Below, piece after piece: positions 17,313 to 25,793 of a stretch of DNA of 64,000 bases (position 1 is its first letter; each line of letters starts with the position of its first letter). The DNA is from Methylomonas montana. Lineage in GTDB: Bacteria > Pseudomonadota > Gammaproteobacteria > Methylococcales > Methylomonadaceae. The notes under the pieces are model-generated. The model had not been told where the DNA came from, ran no database searches, and worked only from the letters and a program-made list of their open reading frames with translations. The stretch spans positions 3,720,001-3,784,000 of the forward strand of contig NZ_CP129884.1 in assembly GCF_030490285.1 (NCBI RefSeq), given 5' to 3'. Position numbers and translations under genes: made by a program.

Positions 17313-18648
17313 CCAAGCCTAATTTTTTCAGCCGATATCGCAGCGACCGAAAGGTCAAACCTAACTGCTTGGCGGTTGCGGTTTTGTTCCAGCGATTATC
17401 CTCCAGCGCAGTGCTCAAGGCCTTTTTTTCAATGTCCTCAAGATAGCTTTCCAGCGACATTTTTTCCGCGTCAAAATCCTCGGCCGCCGCCAACTCCAGC
17501 CCCAACGGCAAATTCAGATCGTCAACCTCGATCATACCGCCCTCGTGCAGCGCCAGGGCTCTCTCCAGTATATTTTCCAGTTCACGGACATTGCCGGGGA
17601 AATAATAATTCTTTAAGGCATTAGTGGCCGCATCCGACAATTTAGGCAATGCCATGCCGTTGGCCTGCGCCAGGCCGCGCAATAAATGCTCGGTGAGCTG
17701 CGGAATATCGGCCGGCCTGGCTCGCAGCGGTGGCAAGCTTAGTTCAATGACATTGATCCGATAATACAAGTCCTGCCTAAAACTGCCATCCTGGACCATC
17801 TTGGTTAAATCCTTATGCGTGGCACTTAATAGACGCACATCGACGGCCACTTCTCGCTGCTCGCCGATGGGCCTAATTTTTTTCTCTTGTATCGCTCGTA
17901 ACAATTTGACTTGCAATGCCAACGGCAAATCGGCTACTTCATCGAGAAACAGGGTGCCGCCATCGGCGGCCTGAAATAAGCCTTGCTTATCGGCGACAGC
18001 CCCGGTGAAACTGCCTTTTCTGTGCCCGAAGAATTCGCTTTCCATCAACTCTTGCGGGATCGCTCCACAGTTGATGGCGATAAAGGGTTTATCGCCGCGC
18101 GGGCTCTGTTGATGAATCAATCTGGCCACCAATTCCTTACCGGCACCGGATTCACCACTAATGTAAACCGGCGCCTGATTGCGGGCCACCTTATTGATCT
18201 TTGAACGAATATTGCACATCAACGCCGATTCACCCAACAAGATATCGCGGGTGCGCCGCTCCTTTTCGTTCACACGGCTTAGTGAGGCCTGCAAGGCATG
18301 ACTGACCAGTTTTCTGAGCACTGCCAGATCGACCGGTTTGGATAGAAAGTCAAAAGCGCCCTTTTTCATCGCCTTGATAGCGATATCCATGCTGCCGTGC
18401 GCGGTAATCACCGCCACCGGCAATTGCAAGCCGGCCGACTGAATATAATCGACCAGGTCCAGTCCATCGCCATCCGGCAATTTCATATCGGTTAAACACA
18501 AATCAAAAGTCTGTCCCGCCAACAATTGTTTGGCTTCCGCCAAACTCGCCGCAGAGCGGGTCTGGATCTGCATGCGGTTTAGGGTGATTTCGAGTAATTC
18601 TCTGATGTCGGGTTCATCGTCGACCACCAGTGTAATGGGCATATTCAT
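17308..18648 (-). CDS. pilR: type IV pilus sigma-54 response regulator PilR
   Basis: A 446-residue NtrC-type activator. It has a receiver domain (VVDDEPDIRELLEITL, acceptor Asp in LCLTDMKLPDGDG), an AAA+ domain with Walker A (ISGESGAGKELVAR), the sigma-54 contact loop in the form GSFTGA, and Walker B (LFLDEVADLP). It ends in a Fis helix-turn-helix finishing FRSLRYRLKKLGLE, an ending typical of PilR. PilR activates the major pilin gene from a sigma-54 promoter. It overlaps pilS by four bases (ATGA), so the pair is translationally coupled. A pilus operon lies at 31.5-38.2 kb, but I did not find a convincing sigma-54 promoter there. Confidence 0.92.
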   Translation of the reverse strand: MNMPITLVVDDEPDIRELLEITLNRMQIQTRSAASLAEAKQLLAGQTFDLCLTDMKLPDGDGLDLVDYIQSAGLQLPVAVITAHGSMDIAIKAMKKGAFDFLSKPVDLAVLRKLVSHALQASLSRVNEKERRTRDILLGESALMCNIRSKINKVARNQAPVYISGESGAGKELVARLIHQQSPRGDKPFIAINCGAIPQELMESEFFGHRKGSFTGAVADKQGLFQAADGGTLFLDEVADLPLALQVKLLRAIQEKKIRPIGEQREVAVDVRLLSATHKDLTKMVQDGSFRQDLYYRINVIELSLPPLRARPADIPQLTEHLLRGLAQANGMALPKLSDAATNALKNYYFPGNVRELENILERALALHEGGMIEVDDLNLPLGLELAAAEDFDAEKMSLESYLEDIEKKALSTALEDNRWNKTATAKQLGLTFRSLRYRLKKLGLE

Positions 18649-20270
18649 ATTTCGATGACAGCGTGATCGGCATTAGCCAACAACAAGGTAAAACAGGATT
18701 TTCCAGCGCATTCGGCATAGCTTAATTCAGCTTGATTAAGTTCGGCCAGTTCTTTGGAGATGTAAAGCCCCAAACCTGTGCCTTTGTGTGAAGTGGTGAA
18801 AAACGGCTCGAACAAATGCTGCCTATCTTCCTCGGCTATGCCCTTGCCATTGTCAATCATCCGGATACAAGGCTCGTTCTGCACACTGCTGACTTCAAGC
18901 ACAATTTTTCCGAGTTCGGGCCTACCGTATTGCAAGGCATTGGCGCAGAGATTATCCAGAATCTGCTTCAAATGCCCGCCGTCGATGCAAGCATTAAGAC
19001 CTTGCGCTTTAAACACCAATTCAAAACATTCCGCCTGCGGCCCCATCTGCAATTTTTGCTCATGCAGATACGCCGGCAACCATTGCTCCAACACAATCTT
19101 TTGTTTCCGCGAGGGATGGCGGCGAGATAATTTAAGGATATCTTCGATGATACTGTTAACTCGCCGGCAGTGGGTTTGGATGATTTCGGTTAAACGCAAT
19201 TCCTGCGGCTCTAATTCCGGCGCTTCCGATAATAACTGCCCGGCATGACTGATAGCACTAAGCGGATTGCGGATCTCATGGGCGATACTGGCGGTTAAGC
19301 GCCCCAGGGACGCTAATTTGCTCTGCTGCAAACGCTGGCTATATAAAGCAATGTCCTCAAAAATCAGCATGTATAAGGCTTCCCCATCCATGGTCAACGC
19401 CGAAAACCGCACCTGAACTTCGCCTCGCTCCGGCAAGCGGACAATCGCGAAATCCTGATCCTCATTGACTCGCCACCACTCGAAGGCTTGCCTGAGTTCC
19501 GGCGAGACCGCCCCCAAGTGCTCGGGTTGTTCCGATAACCCTAACAAGCGTAGCGCGGATTGGTTGGATAGCTGGGTAGCTTGCTGCCCATCGACTATCA
19601 TGATGCCCGATTGCAAATGTTGAATGATATAGCGGTTAAGCCCTTCCAGCCGAACGATGGTCCGCTGTTGCCGTTGCGCCAAAATCGCCGATTGCTCCGC
19701 GCGCTGCGCCAGGATAACCGACAGGAAGGCGATTGAAAAAAAAGCCCCGCCCAACATACCCGCATAAGTTAGCCTGGTGTTTTCGAAGGCATGGGTTTCT
19801 ATTGCATACACCTCTTCGGCCAGGATCGCCAGACTGGCCAGAGCCGCGAACAACACTGCACAACGGCCACCGATCAGCAAGCCGCCGGCGGCTATCGAAA
19901 TGGCCAACAAAATACCGATGCCGCTGCCGATACCGCCGCTGGCATGCATCAGCATGGTAATAAACACGATATCGGTAAAAATGAACAGCTGTGCCAAACT
20001 GGCGTAGCTGAAGCGCAAATGCAGCGCGACCGGTACGGCAAACAGCGAAATCCCCAGATAAGCAAGGCTGGCGAACTGGTACAATGACGGCGCATAAGAG
20101 CCCAGCAACGACGGCCCGAAGCGTAAATAAAACAGCATCACGAACAGGCTGGCGACGACGAACCGGTATAGGGCAAAGATTTTCAACATCAACCAGGCTT
20201 GGCGAACGGGAATGCCGTACCTTTTGGAAAAAGGGCAGGGATAAAGAGTATCGACCGATGAAGAAAGCAT
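18645..20270 (-). CDS. pilS: type IV pilus sensor kinase PilS
   Basis: A 541-residue histidine kinase with six closely packed N-terminal membrane segments, no large periplasmic domain, a PAS-like region (GLNRYIIQHLQSGIMIVDG), H-box SIAHEIRNPLSAISHA and an ATPase domain (DNGKGI, GTGLGLYISKEL). This layout, together with the downstream pilR, identifies PilS, which in Pseudomonas senses pilin level in the inner membrane. The ATG at 20270 is used, but no strong ribosome binding site is seen; Met27 (20192) is an alternative start. It is divergent from sucC. Confidence 0.9.
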   Translation of the reverse strand: MLSSSVDTLYPCPFSKRYGIPVRQAWLMLKIFALYRFVVASLFVMLFYLRFGPSLLGSYAPSLYQFASLAYLGISLFAVPVALHLRFSYASLAQLFIFTDIVFITMLMHASGGIGSGIGILLAISIAAGGLLIGGRCAVLFAALASLAILAEEVYAIETHAFENTRLTYAGMLGGAFFSIAFLSVILAQRAEQSAILAQRQQRTIVRLEGLNRYIIQHLQSGIMIVDGQQATQLSNQSALRLLGLSEQPEHLGAVSPELRQAFEWWRVNEDQDFAIVRLPERGEVQVRFSALTMDGEALYMLIFEDIALYSQRLQQSKLASLGRLTASIAHEIRNPLSAISHAGQLLSEAPELEPQELRLTEIIQTHCRRVNSIIEDILKLSRRHPSRKQKIVLEQWLPAYLHEQKLQMGPQAECFELVFKAQGLNACIDGGHLKQILDNLCANALQYGRPELGKIVLEVSSVQNEPCIRMIDNGKGIAEEDRQHLFEPFFTTSHKGTGLGLYISKELAELNQAELSYAECAGKSCFTLLLANADHAVIEI

Positions 20271-20368
20271 TGCCCGTCGTTTTTTATCAAGAGTTGGTTA
20301 GAATGAATGCCGAGTCAATCATAGCATCAACTCGGGCGCCGCGATTTAAGCCATCCATGGAGTAATCA

Positions 20369-21571
20369 ATGAATATTCACGAATACCAGGCTAAACAACT
20401 ATTTAGGGAGTTTGCGATCCCGGTGCCGCAGGGTGCCGTGGCAACGACGGCGGAACAAGCGCAACAAGCGGCACGAAGCTTGTCCAGTTCAGCCTGGGTC
20501 GTCAAAGCGCAAGTCCACGCCGGCGCCCGCGGTAAAGCGGGTGGCGTCAAGGTCGCCAGGACGCTGGACGAAGTGAAAGATTACAGCGCGGCAATGCTGG
20601 GAACCCGATTGGTCACCCATCAAACCGATGCCGCCGGCTTGCCTATCGATAGCGTTTGGATAGAAGAAGCGTCGGCTATCAGCCAGGAATTTTACCTGAG
20701 CCTGTTGCTGGATCGGGAAAGCGAACGGCTGATTTTCATCGCTTCCGCCGCCGGCGGCATGGACATCGAAGCAGTGGCCGCCGAAACACCGGAAAAAATC
20801 GTCCATGTGCCGGTACATCCGGCTGCCGGCTTACAAGCCTATCAATGCCGCCAGATCGCAGCGTCGCTAGGTTTGGGTAAGGACCAGCAAAGCCAGTTGC
20901 AAACCGTCATGACCGGCATCTACCAGCTGTTTCTGGCCAAGGACGCCAGCCAGATCGAAATCAATCCTTTAATTCAAACCGACGACGGCAAATTGCTGGC
21001 GCTGGACGCCAAAATCAATTTCGACGACAACGCCATCGCCTTGCACCCGGACATCGCCGCGATGCGCGACGCCGCGCAGGAAGATCCCAAGGAAGCCGAA
21101 GCCAAACAGTTCGACCTCAACTACATCACCCTCGGCGGCAACATCGGCTGTATGGTCAACGGCGCCGGTTTGGCGATGGCCACGATGGACATGGTCAAGC
21201 TAAAAGGCGGCGCGCCGGCCAATTTCCTGGACGTCGGCGGCGGCACCAACAAGGACAAGGTCAAGGAAGCCTTCAAGCTGATTCTGTCCGACGGCACCGT
21301 CAAAGCCGTACTGGTGAATATTTTCGGCGGCATCGTCAAATGCGACGTGATCGCCGCCGGCATCCTGGCCGCCGTCGAGGAAATGCATCTGACGATACCG
21401 GTGGTGGTGCGTCTGGAAGGCACCAATGTCGAACAAGGGTTGGCGATGTTGAAAGACTCCGGTTTGGGCCTGGTCGCCGCTGAAGATTTGAACAGCGCTG
21501 CCGAACAGGCGGTTAAATTAGCGGAGGGACCATCTACCGCACTTCCGTCATCCCTGGAGGGCGCAATCTAA
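20369..21571 (+). CDS. sucC: succinate-CoA ligase, beta subunit
   Basis: Beta subunit (400 residues) of succinyl-CoA synthetase, which interconverts succinyl-CoA and succinate with nucleotide phosphorylation in the TCA cycle. It has an ATP-grasp domain ([28 protein letters not shown]) and a CoA-ligase domain ([40 protein letters not shown]). Malate-CoA ligase (MtkA) is homologous, but segments such as [11 protein letters not shown] and [10 protein letters not shown] read like SucC, and no serine-cycle genes are adjacent. GGAG precedes the ATG. The stop codon overlaps the sucD start. Confidence 0.92.
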   Translation: MNIHEYQAKQLFREFAIPVPQGAVATTAEQAQQAARSLSSSAWVVKAQVHAGARGKAGGVKVARTLDEVKDYSAAMLGTRLVTHQTDAAGLPIDSVWIEEASAISQEFYLSLLLDRESERLIFIASAAGGMDIEAVAAETPEKIVHVPVHPAAGLQAYQCRQIAASLGLGKDQQSQLQTVMTGIYQLFLAKDASQIEINPLIQTDDGKLLALDAKINFDDNAIALHPDIAAMRDAAQEDPKEAEAKQFDLNYITLGGNIGCMVNGAGLAMATMDMVKLKGGAPANFLDVGGGTNKDKVKEAFKLILSDGTVKAVLVNIFGGIVKCDVIAAGILAAVEEMHLTIPVVVRLEGTNVEQGLAMLKDSGLGLVAAEDLNSAAEQAVKLAEGPSTALPSSLEGAI

Positions 21572-22437
21572 TGAGCATTCTGATCGACAAAAATACCAAA
21601 GTCATCTGCCAAGGCTTCACCGGTAAACAAGGCACTTTTCATTCCGAGCAGGCACTGGCTTACGGTACGCTACTGGTCGGCGGCGTCACGCCTGGCCGCG
21701 GCGGATCGACACACTTGGATTTGCCGGTATTCGACACCGTGCAACAAGCAGTGAAAGCCACCGGCGCCACGGCATCGATGATTTACGTGCCGCCGTTTTT
21801 CGCCGCCGACGCGATCCTGGAGGCGGTCGATGCCGGCATCGAATTGATCATCTGCATCACCGAGGGCATTCCGGTATTGCAAATGCTGAAAGTCAAAGCC
21901 GCGATGCAAGGCACGAAATCGCTGCTGGTCGGCCCCAACTGCCCCGGCGTGATCACGCCCGGCCAATGCAAAATCGGCATCATGCCCGGCCATATTCATC
22001 TGCCCGGCAAGATAGGCATCGTTTCCCGCTCCGGCACACTGACTTACGAAGCCGTGCATCAAACCACCCGCGAAGGCCTGGGTCAAAGCACCTGCGTCGG
22101 CATCGGTGGCGACCCGATTCACGGCATGAATTTCATCGACGTGTTGAGCCGTTTTCAAGATGACCCGGACACCTACGGCATCGTGATGGTAGGTGAAATC
22201 GGCGGCAGCGACGAGGAACAGGCGGCGGAATTTATCCAAGCTCACGTGACCAAACCGGTCGTCGGCTACATCGCCGGCCAGACCGCACCGCCCGGCAAGC
22301 GCATGGGCCACGCCGGCGCCATCGTCACCGGCGGCGCGGGCACTGCAGCGGGTAAAATTGCCGCGATGCAAGCCGCTGGTGTCAGCATGGTCAGCTCGCC
22401 TTCGGATATTGGTGCAGCGATGCGGGATTGTTTTTAA
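21571..22437 (+). CDS. sucD: succinate-CoA ligase, alpha subunit
   Basis: Alpha subunit (288 residues) that binds CoA and carries the phosphohistidine intermediate. Visible features are the CoA-binding Rossmann domain ([17 protein letters not shown]), the [13 protein letters not shown] segment, and the catalytic His in [14 protein letters not shown]. Its ATG shares one base with the sucC stop (TAATG), which indicates coupled translation and 1:1 stoichiometry. As with SucC, a malate-CoA ligase role cannot be formally excluded, but context favours succinyl-CoA synthetase. Confidence 0.92.
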   Translation: MSILIDKNTKVICQGFTGKQGTFHSEQALAYGTLLVGGVTPGRGGSTHLDLPVFDTVQQAVKATGATASMIYVPPFFAADAILEAVDAGIELIICITEGIPVLQMLKVKAAMQGTKSLLVGPNCPGVITPGQCKIGIMPGHIHLPGKIGIVSRSGTLTYEAVHQTTREGLGQSTCVGIGGDPIHGMNFIDVLSRFQDDPDTYGIVMVGEIGGSDEEQAAEFIQAHVTKPVVGYIAGQTAPPGKRMGHAGAIVTGGAGTAAGKIAAMQAAGVSMVSSPSDIGAAMRDCF

Positions 22438-22445
22438 TCCGCATC

Positions 22446-22679
22446 ATGCCCACCCTATTGAATCTTAACGGTTTCAAGTTTTTCTTTTACGCCAACGAAC
22501 ACGATCCCATGCATATACACGTCAGCAGAGGCGATGAATTTGCAAAAATTGAGCTGGCAACTTTTAAAGTGACTCGTAGTACTTTGAAGCCCAAGGATTT
22601 AAAACAGGCTCTGGAAATTACCGAAGCTCATCAGCAATCATTTATGGAGGCATGGCATGACTACTTTCATAACCGGTAA
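22446..22679 (+). CDS. DUF4160 protein
   Basis: A 77-residue protein with the DUF4160 signature: an N-terminal MPT, GFKFFFYANEHDPMHIHVSRGD with the conserved HxPxHIHV pattern, then a helical tail (LKPKDLKQALEITEAHQQSFMEAWHDYF). The ATG at 22446 is used because families start with this MPT. Its end overlaps the DUF2442 gene by 23 bp. DUF4160-DUF2442 pairs are widespread and behave like mobile two-gene modules, often suspected to be toxin-antitoxin-like; that role is unproven. Confidence 0.85.
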   Translation: MPTLLNLNGFKFFFYANEHDPMHIHVSRGDEFAKIELATFKVTRSTLKPKDLKQALEITEAHQQSFMEAWHDYFHNR

Positions 22680-22902
22680 AGATGTACGTATCGACACGCA
22701 ATATCTGCATGTGGAGCTTGCCGATGGCCGCATTATCTCGACACCGCTGAACTGGTATCAGGAATTGCAAGTTGCAAACGATCAACAACGCGCCGACCAT
22801 CGTTTTATCTGCGCTGGAACCGGCATCGAATGGCCGATGCTGGATTTACAACTCAGCATCGAAAGCATGTTAGTTAGCATCCCGCATCAACAAGCGGCTT
22901 AA
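22657..22902 (+). CDS. DUF2442 protein
   Basis: An 81-residue protein with the DUF2442 pattern: a beta-rich core LHVELADGRIISTPLNWYQEL and a following GTGIEWPMLDLQLSIESML segment. The PLxWYxxL and IxWPxLDxxLSxxxLL elements are diagnostic for the family. It overlaps the DUF4160 gene by 23 bp and ends 20 bp before nadE. The likely role is as partner of the DUF4160 protein, perhaps as a DNA-binding or antidote component (inference). Confidence 0.85.
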   Translation: MTTFITGKDVRIDTQYLHVELADGRIISTPLNWYQELQVANDQQRADHRFICAGTGIEWPMLDLQLSIESMLVSIPHQQAA

Positions 22903-22921
22903 CCGCAATAAATTTTTTGTA

Positions 22922-24571
22922 ATGCTGCCCTTAAAAATAGCCCTAGCCCAACTCAATTTCACGGTTGCCGACATTCAAGCCAACACGGCCAAAATTATCG
23001 AGGCGACCACTCAGGCCAAGCAGCAACAAGCCGATGTCGTGGTATTCCCGGAGCTGTGCGTCACTGGCTATCCGCCGGAAGACTTGCTGTTTCGGGCCGA
23101 TTTCATTGCACAAACGCAACAAGCCGTCGCCGAAATCACCGCCCGGGTAACCGGCATAGTGGTCGTGATCGGCTACCCGCGCCAATACCAGGGCAAGCTA
23201 TACAACGCTGCCGCCGCACTGCGAGACGGTGAAGTCCTCGCTCACTACCATAAAAATGCGCTGCCCAACTATGGCGTGTTCGACGAGCAGCGTTACTTCT
23301 CAGCCGGCGAGCAAACCTGTTTGTTCACGGTCAAAGACACCCGGTTGGCGCTGACGGTCTGCGAAGACATCTGGCAAGCGGGCATCATCGAGAAAAACCG
23401 CGCCGCCGGGGCCAACATTATCCTGACGCTGAATGCATCGCCGTTTCATGCCGGCAAGATGCAGCAGCGCGAGGGCATCATCTGCTCGCAAATTAAACAC
23501 ACTCAGATACCGCTGGTCTACGTCAATCAGATCGGCGGCCAGGACGAACTGATCTTCGATGGCGCCTCGTTCGTCGCCGACCGCAACGGCCACATCGTAT
23601 TCCGTGCCGCCGAATTCGAAGAACAGCTAAGCGTAGTCGAATTCGTCGACCACCAACCACTGCAGGCCGGTATCGCCGCGCTATACCAACCGGTGGTAAG
23701 CGAATACAAAGCGCTGGTTTTGGGCATCAAGGATTACGTGCGTAAAAACGGTTTTCAGGGCGCGATACTCGGCCTTTCCGGCGGTATCGATTCGGCGCTG
23801 GTACTGGCGCTGGCAGCCGATGCGCTCGGCGCGGATAAAGTCGAAGCGGTGCTGATGCCCTCGCGTTACACCCAGGATATGAGTATCGAGGATGCCCGCT
23901 TGGAAGCCGATGCGCTCGGCGTCAAGCATCACACCCTGCCGATCGAACTGGCCGTACAAGCCTTTAACCAGATGCTGGCGCCGTTGTTCGCCGGCAGTCA
24001 AAAAGACACCACCGAAGAAAACATTCAAGCCCGCTGTCGTGGCGTGTTGCTGATGGCCATTTCCAACAAACAAGGCAAGTTGCTGCTGACTACCGGCAAT
24101 AAAAGCGAAATGAGCGTCGGTTATGCCACGCTATACGGCGACATGGCCGGTGGCTTCGCGCCACTGAAAGACGTATCGAAATTACTGGTTTACCAACTGG
24201 CCGAATACCGTAACACGCTGTCACCGGTGATTCCGCAACGGGTCATTAGCCGCGCACCTTCGGCGGAACTGGCCCCGGATCAAAAAGACGAGGACTCTTT
24301 GCCGCCCTATTCGCTGTTGGATCCTATCCTGGCGCTGTATGTGGAGCAGGATAAATCCGCCGCGGAAATCGTCGCGCTCGGCTTCGCCCCGGCCGACGTG
24401 CATCGGGCGATTTCCTTGGTCGATAGAAACGAATACAAACGCCGGCAATCGCCACCAGGCATTCGCATCACACCCAGAGCCTTCGGCCGCGATCGCCGTT
24501 ATCCCATTTCATCCGCTTATCGCGGCACGGCCGCGCTCAATCAACCAGCGCCCGACAACGTTAAGGAGTAA
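22922..24571 (+). CDS. nadE: glutamine-dependent NAD+ synthase
   Basis: Amidates nicotinic acid adenine dinucleotide to NAD+ using glutamine, the last step of NAD synthesis. The 549-residue protein has an N-terminal nitrilase-type glutaminase domain with the catalytic triad visible (Glu in VVFPELCVTGYPPEDLL, Lys in HYHKNALPNYGVFDE, Cys in LTVCEDIW). The C-terminal synthetase domain has the PP-loop GLSGGIDSAL and the TTGNKSEMSVGYATLYGDM segment. It is complete and normal in length. The next gene's ribosome binding site (AAGGAG) lies within its last codons, so the two are probably co-transcribed. Confidence 0.95.
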   Translation: MLPLKIALAQLNFTVADIQANTAKIIEATTQAKQQQADVVVFPELCVTGYPPEDLLFRADFIAQTQQAVAEITARVTGIVVVIGYPRQYQGKLYNAAAALRDGEVLAHYHKNALPNYGVFDEQRYFSAGEQTCLFTVKDTRLALTVCEDIWQAGIIEKNRAAGANIILTLNASPFHAGKMQQREGIICSQIKHTQIPLVYVNQIGGQDELIFDGASFVADRNGHIVFRAAEFEEQLSVVEFVDHQPLQAGIAALYQPVVSEYKALVLGIKDYVRKNGFQGAILGLSGGIDSALVLALAADALGADKVEAVLMPSRYTQDMSIEDARLEADALGVKHHTLPIELAVQAFNQMLAPLFAGSQKDTTEENIQARCRGVLLMAISNKQGKLLLTTGNKSEMSVGYATLYGDMAGGFAPLKDVSKLLVYQLAEYRNTLSPVIPQRVISRAPSAELAPDQKDEDSLPPYSLLDPILALYVEQDKSAAEIVALGFAPADVHRAISLVDRNEYKRRQSPPGIRITPRAFGRDRRYPISSAYRGTAALNQPAPDNVKE

Positions 24572-24575
24572 ATTC

Positions 24576-25697
24576 ATGTCAACACTGCGTACCCTATTAC
24601 TATCCACCAGTTTGCTGCTGACCGCGCAAGACGGCTTTGCCCGCGAAATCAACATTCCGGTGCCGATGGAGTACAGTTTGATAAAAAGTCTGCTGGTCAG
24701 CCAGCTCTACAACGGTCCGGATGAGTCCGTCAGGGCTTGGAAAGACGGCAAGCAATGCAGTTTCCTCGATCTCGACCATCCGCAAATCAGTGGCGAACAA
24801 GGCCAGATCAAAATTCTGAACAATGTCCAAGCCCGGATTGGCACCGCGCTGGGCGGCAAATGCATGACGCTGGTGGAATGGTCCGGCATCCTGCAAACCT
24901 TGCAACAACCGACGCTGGATGCCTCCGGCAATGTACTGAGCTTTCCGGTCACCCAACTCAATGCCTTCGACCGCAACGGCCAGCCGCTGAATATCAGCCA
25001 GTTGCAATCGCTGATCAAAAAAGCCGCCGAACCGAGACTGGCTTCATTGAAAATCGACTTGAATCAATCCCGGCCCGACATCGCTAAAACCCTGCTGCCG
25101 TTCATCGCCGCCGAGGATAGCGAAGAATTGCATGACACTATCAACAGCCTGCGTTTCAATCAGGCTAAGGCTGACGAGAAAGGCATTTTGATCAGCGTCG
25201 GCTATACCGCCACCAATCAAAACGCCAGCGGCTTGAAACCGGCCGGCGTGTTAAACGAAACCGAATTGAAACAATGGCAAACCCTCTGGCAAGGCTGGCA
25301 GGCTTCATTGGAAAAAGCCATCGACAAAGCGCCGATCAATAACGACGCCGCCGCCAACCGAGCCACGCTGCGCGATGTACTGCAAAAAGCCGGCGTGGCT
25401 TTCGAGCAAGGCCTGACCGCCGAATATGTCGCGGAAAACGATCCGGTGCGTAAATTCTTCAATAGCTCCTGGGATAGGCTCGCGCCGCTGTTGCGTGATG
25501 CCTCCACTCAATTGCCCGGCAACACCAGCTTGCGCTACGTGACGTTGATCGCCGCCACCGACTTGATGTACGAACTGGAATCGATAGGCTCGCCGCTGGG
25601 CCTGGAAGTGTCTTCCAACGGCCTGCGTAAATTGGCTCGCTCGTTGATCGCCGACGCCAACCCGAAAGGCAAAACCAAAGCCAAACACAAAGGCTAA
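24576..25697 (+). CDS. secreted protein of unknown function
   Basis: A 373-residue protein that I do not recognise. The start at ATG 24576 is set by AAGGAG eight bases upstream and by the resulting signal peptide (MSTLRTLLLSTSLLLTAQDGFA). The mature part begins REINIPVPMEYSLIKSLLVSQLY and contains two Cys (KQCSFLD and GKCMTLVEW) that could form a disulphide. It is rich in amphipathic sequence and ends in a basic tail (KGKTKAKHKG). It follows nadE by four bases and converges on the PPi-PEPCK gene. A periplasmic location is inferred. Confidence 0.8.
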   Translation: MSTLRTLLLSTSLLLTAQDGFAREINIPVPMEYSLIKSLLVSQLYNGPDESVRAWKDGKQCSFLDLDHPQISGEQGQIKILNNVQARIGTALGGKCMTLVEWSGILQTLQQPTLDASGNVLSFPVTQLNAFDRNGQPLNISQLQSLIKKAAEPRLASLKIDLNQSRPDIAKTLLPFIAAEDSEELHDTINSLRFNQAKADEKGILISVGYTATNQNASGLKPAGVLNETELKQWQTLWQGWQASLEKAIDKAPINNDAAANRATLRDVLQKAGVAFEQGLTAEYVAENDPVRKFFNSSWDRLAPLLRDASTQLPGNTSLRYVTLIAATDLMYELESIGSPLGLEVSSNGLRKLARSLIADANPKGKTKAKHKG

Positions 25698-25701
25698 AAC
25701 T

Positions 25702-25727
25702 CGGTCCGCCGCATTTCGGGCGGGCCG
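25702..25727 (+). terminator. hairpin after the secreted protein gene
   Basis: Arms 25702-25710 and 25719-25727 form a 9-bp GC-rich stem whose only imperfect position is a U-G wobble in plus-strand RNA. No clear T tract follows, so termination is probable but not certain. It lies five bases past the stop codon. Confidence 0.4.
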
Positions 25728-25739
25728 ATCTTAAGATAC

Positions 25740-25774
25740 AAAAAAGGGATACCGGCCCGCAGGCCGGTATCCCT
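25740..25774 (-). terminator. intrinsic terminator of the PPi-PEPCK gene
   Basis: A perfect 12-bp inverted repeat (GGGATACCGGCC at 25747-25758 and its complement at 25763-25774) with a four-base loop. On the minus strand it is followed by seven T. It lies 20 bp past the stop codon of the PEP carboxykinase gene. Confidence 0.92.
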
Positions 25775-25793
25775 GATCAAGACGCCGACTGGT

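Noticed and set aside
20369-22437. Malate-CoA ligase (mtkAB) instead of succinyl-CoA ligase
   Set aside because: The two families are homologous and methanotrophs carry mtkAB, but conserved segments in both subunits read like SucC/SucD and no serine-cycle genes are adjacent.
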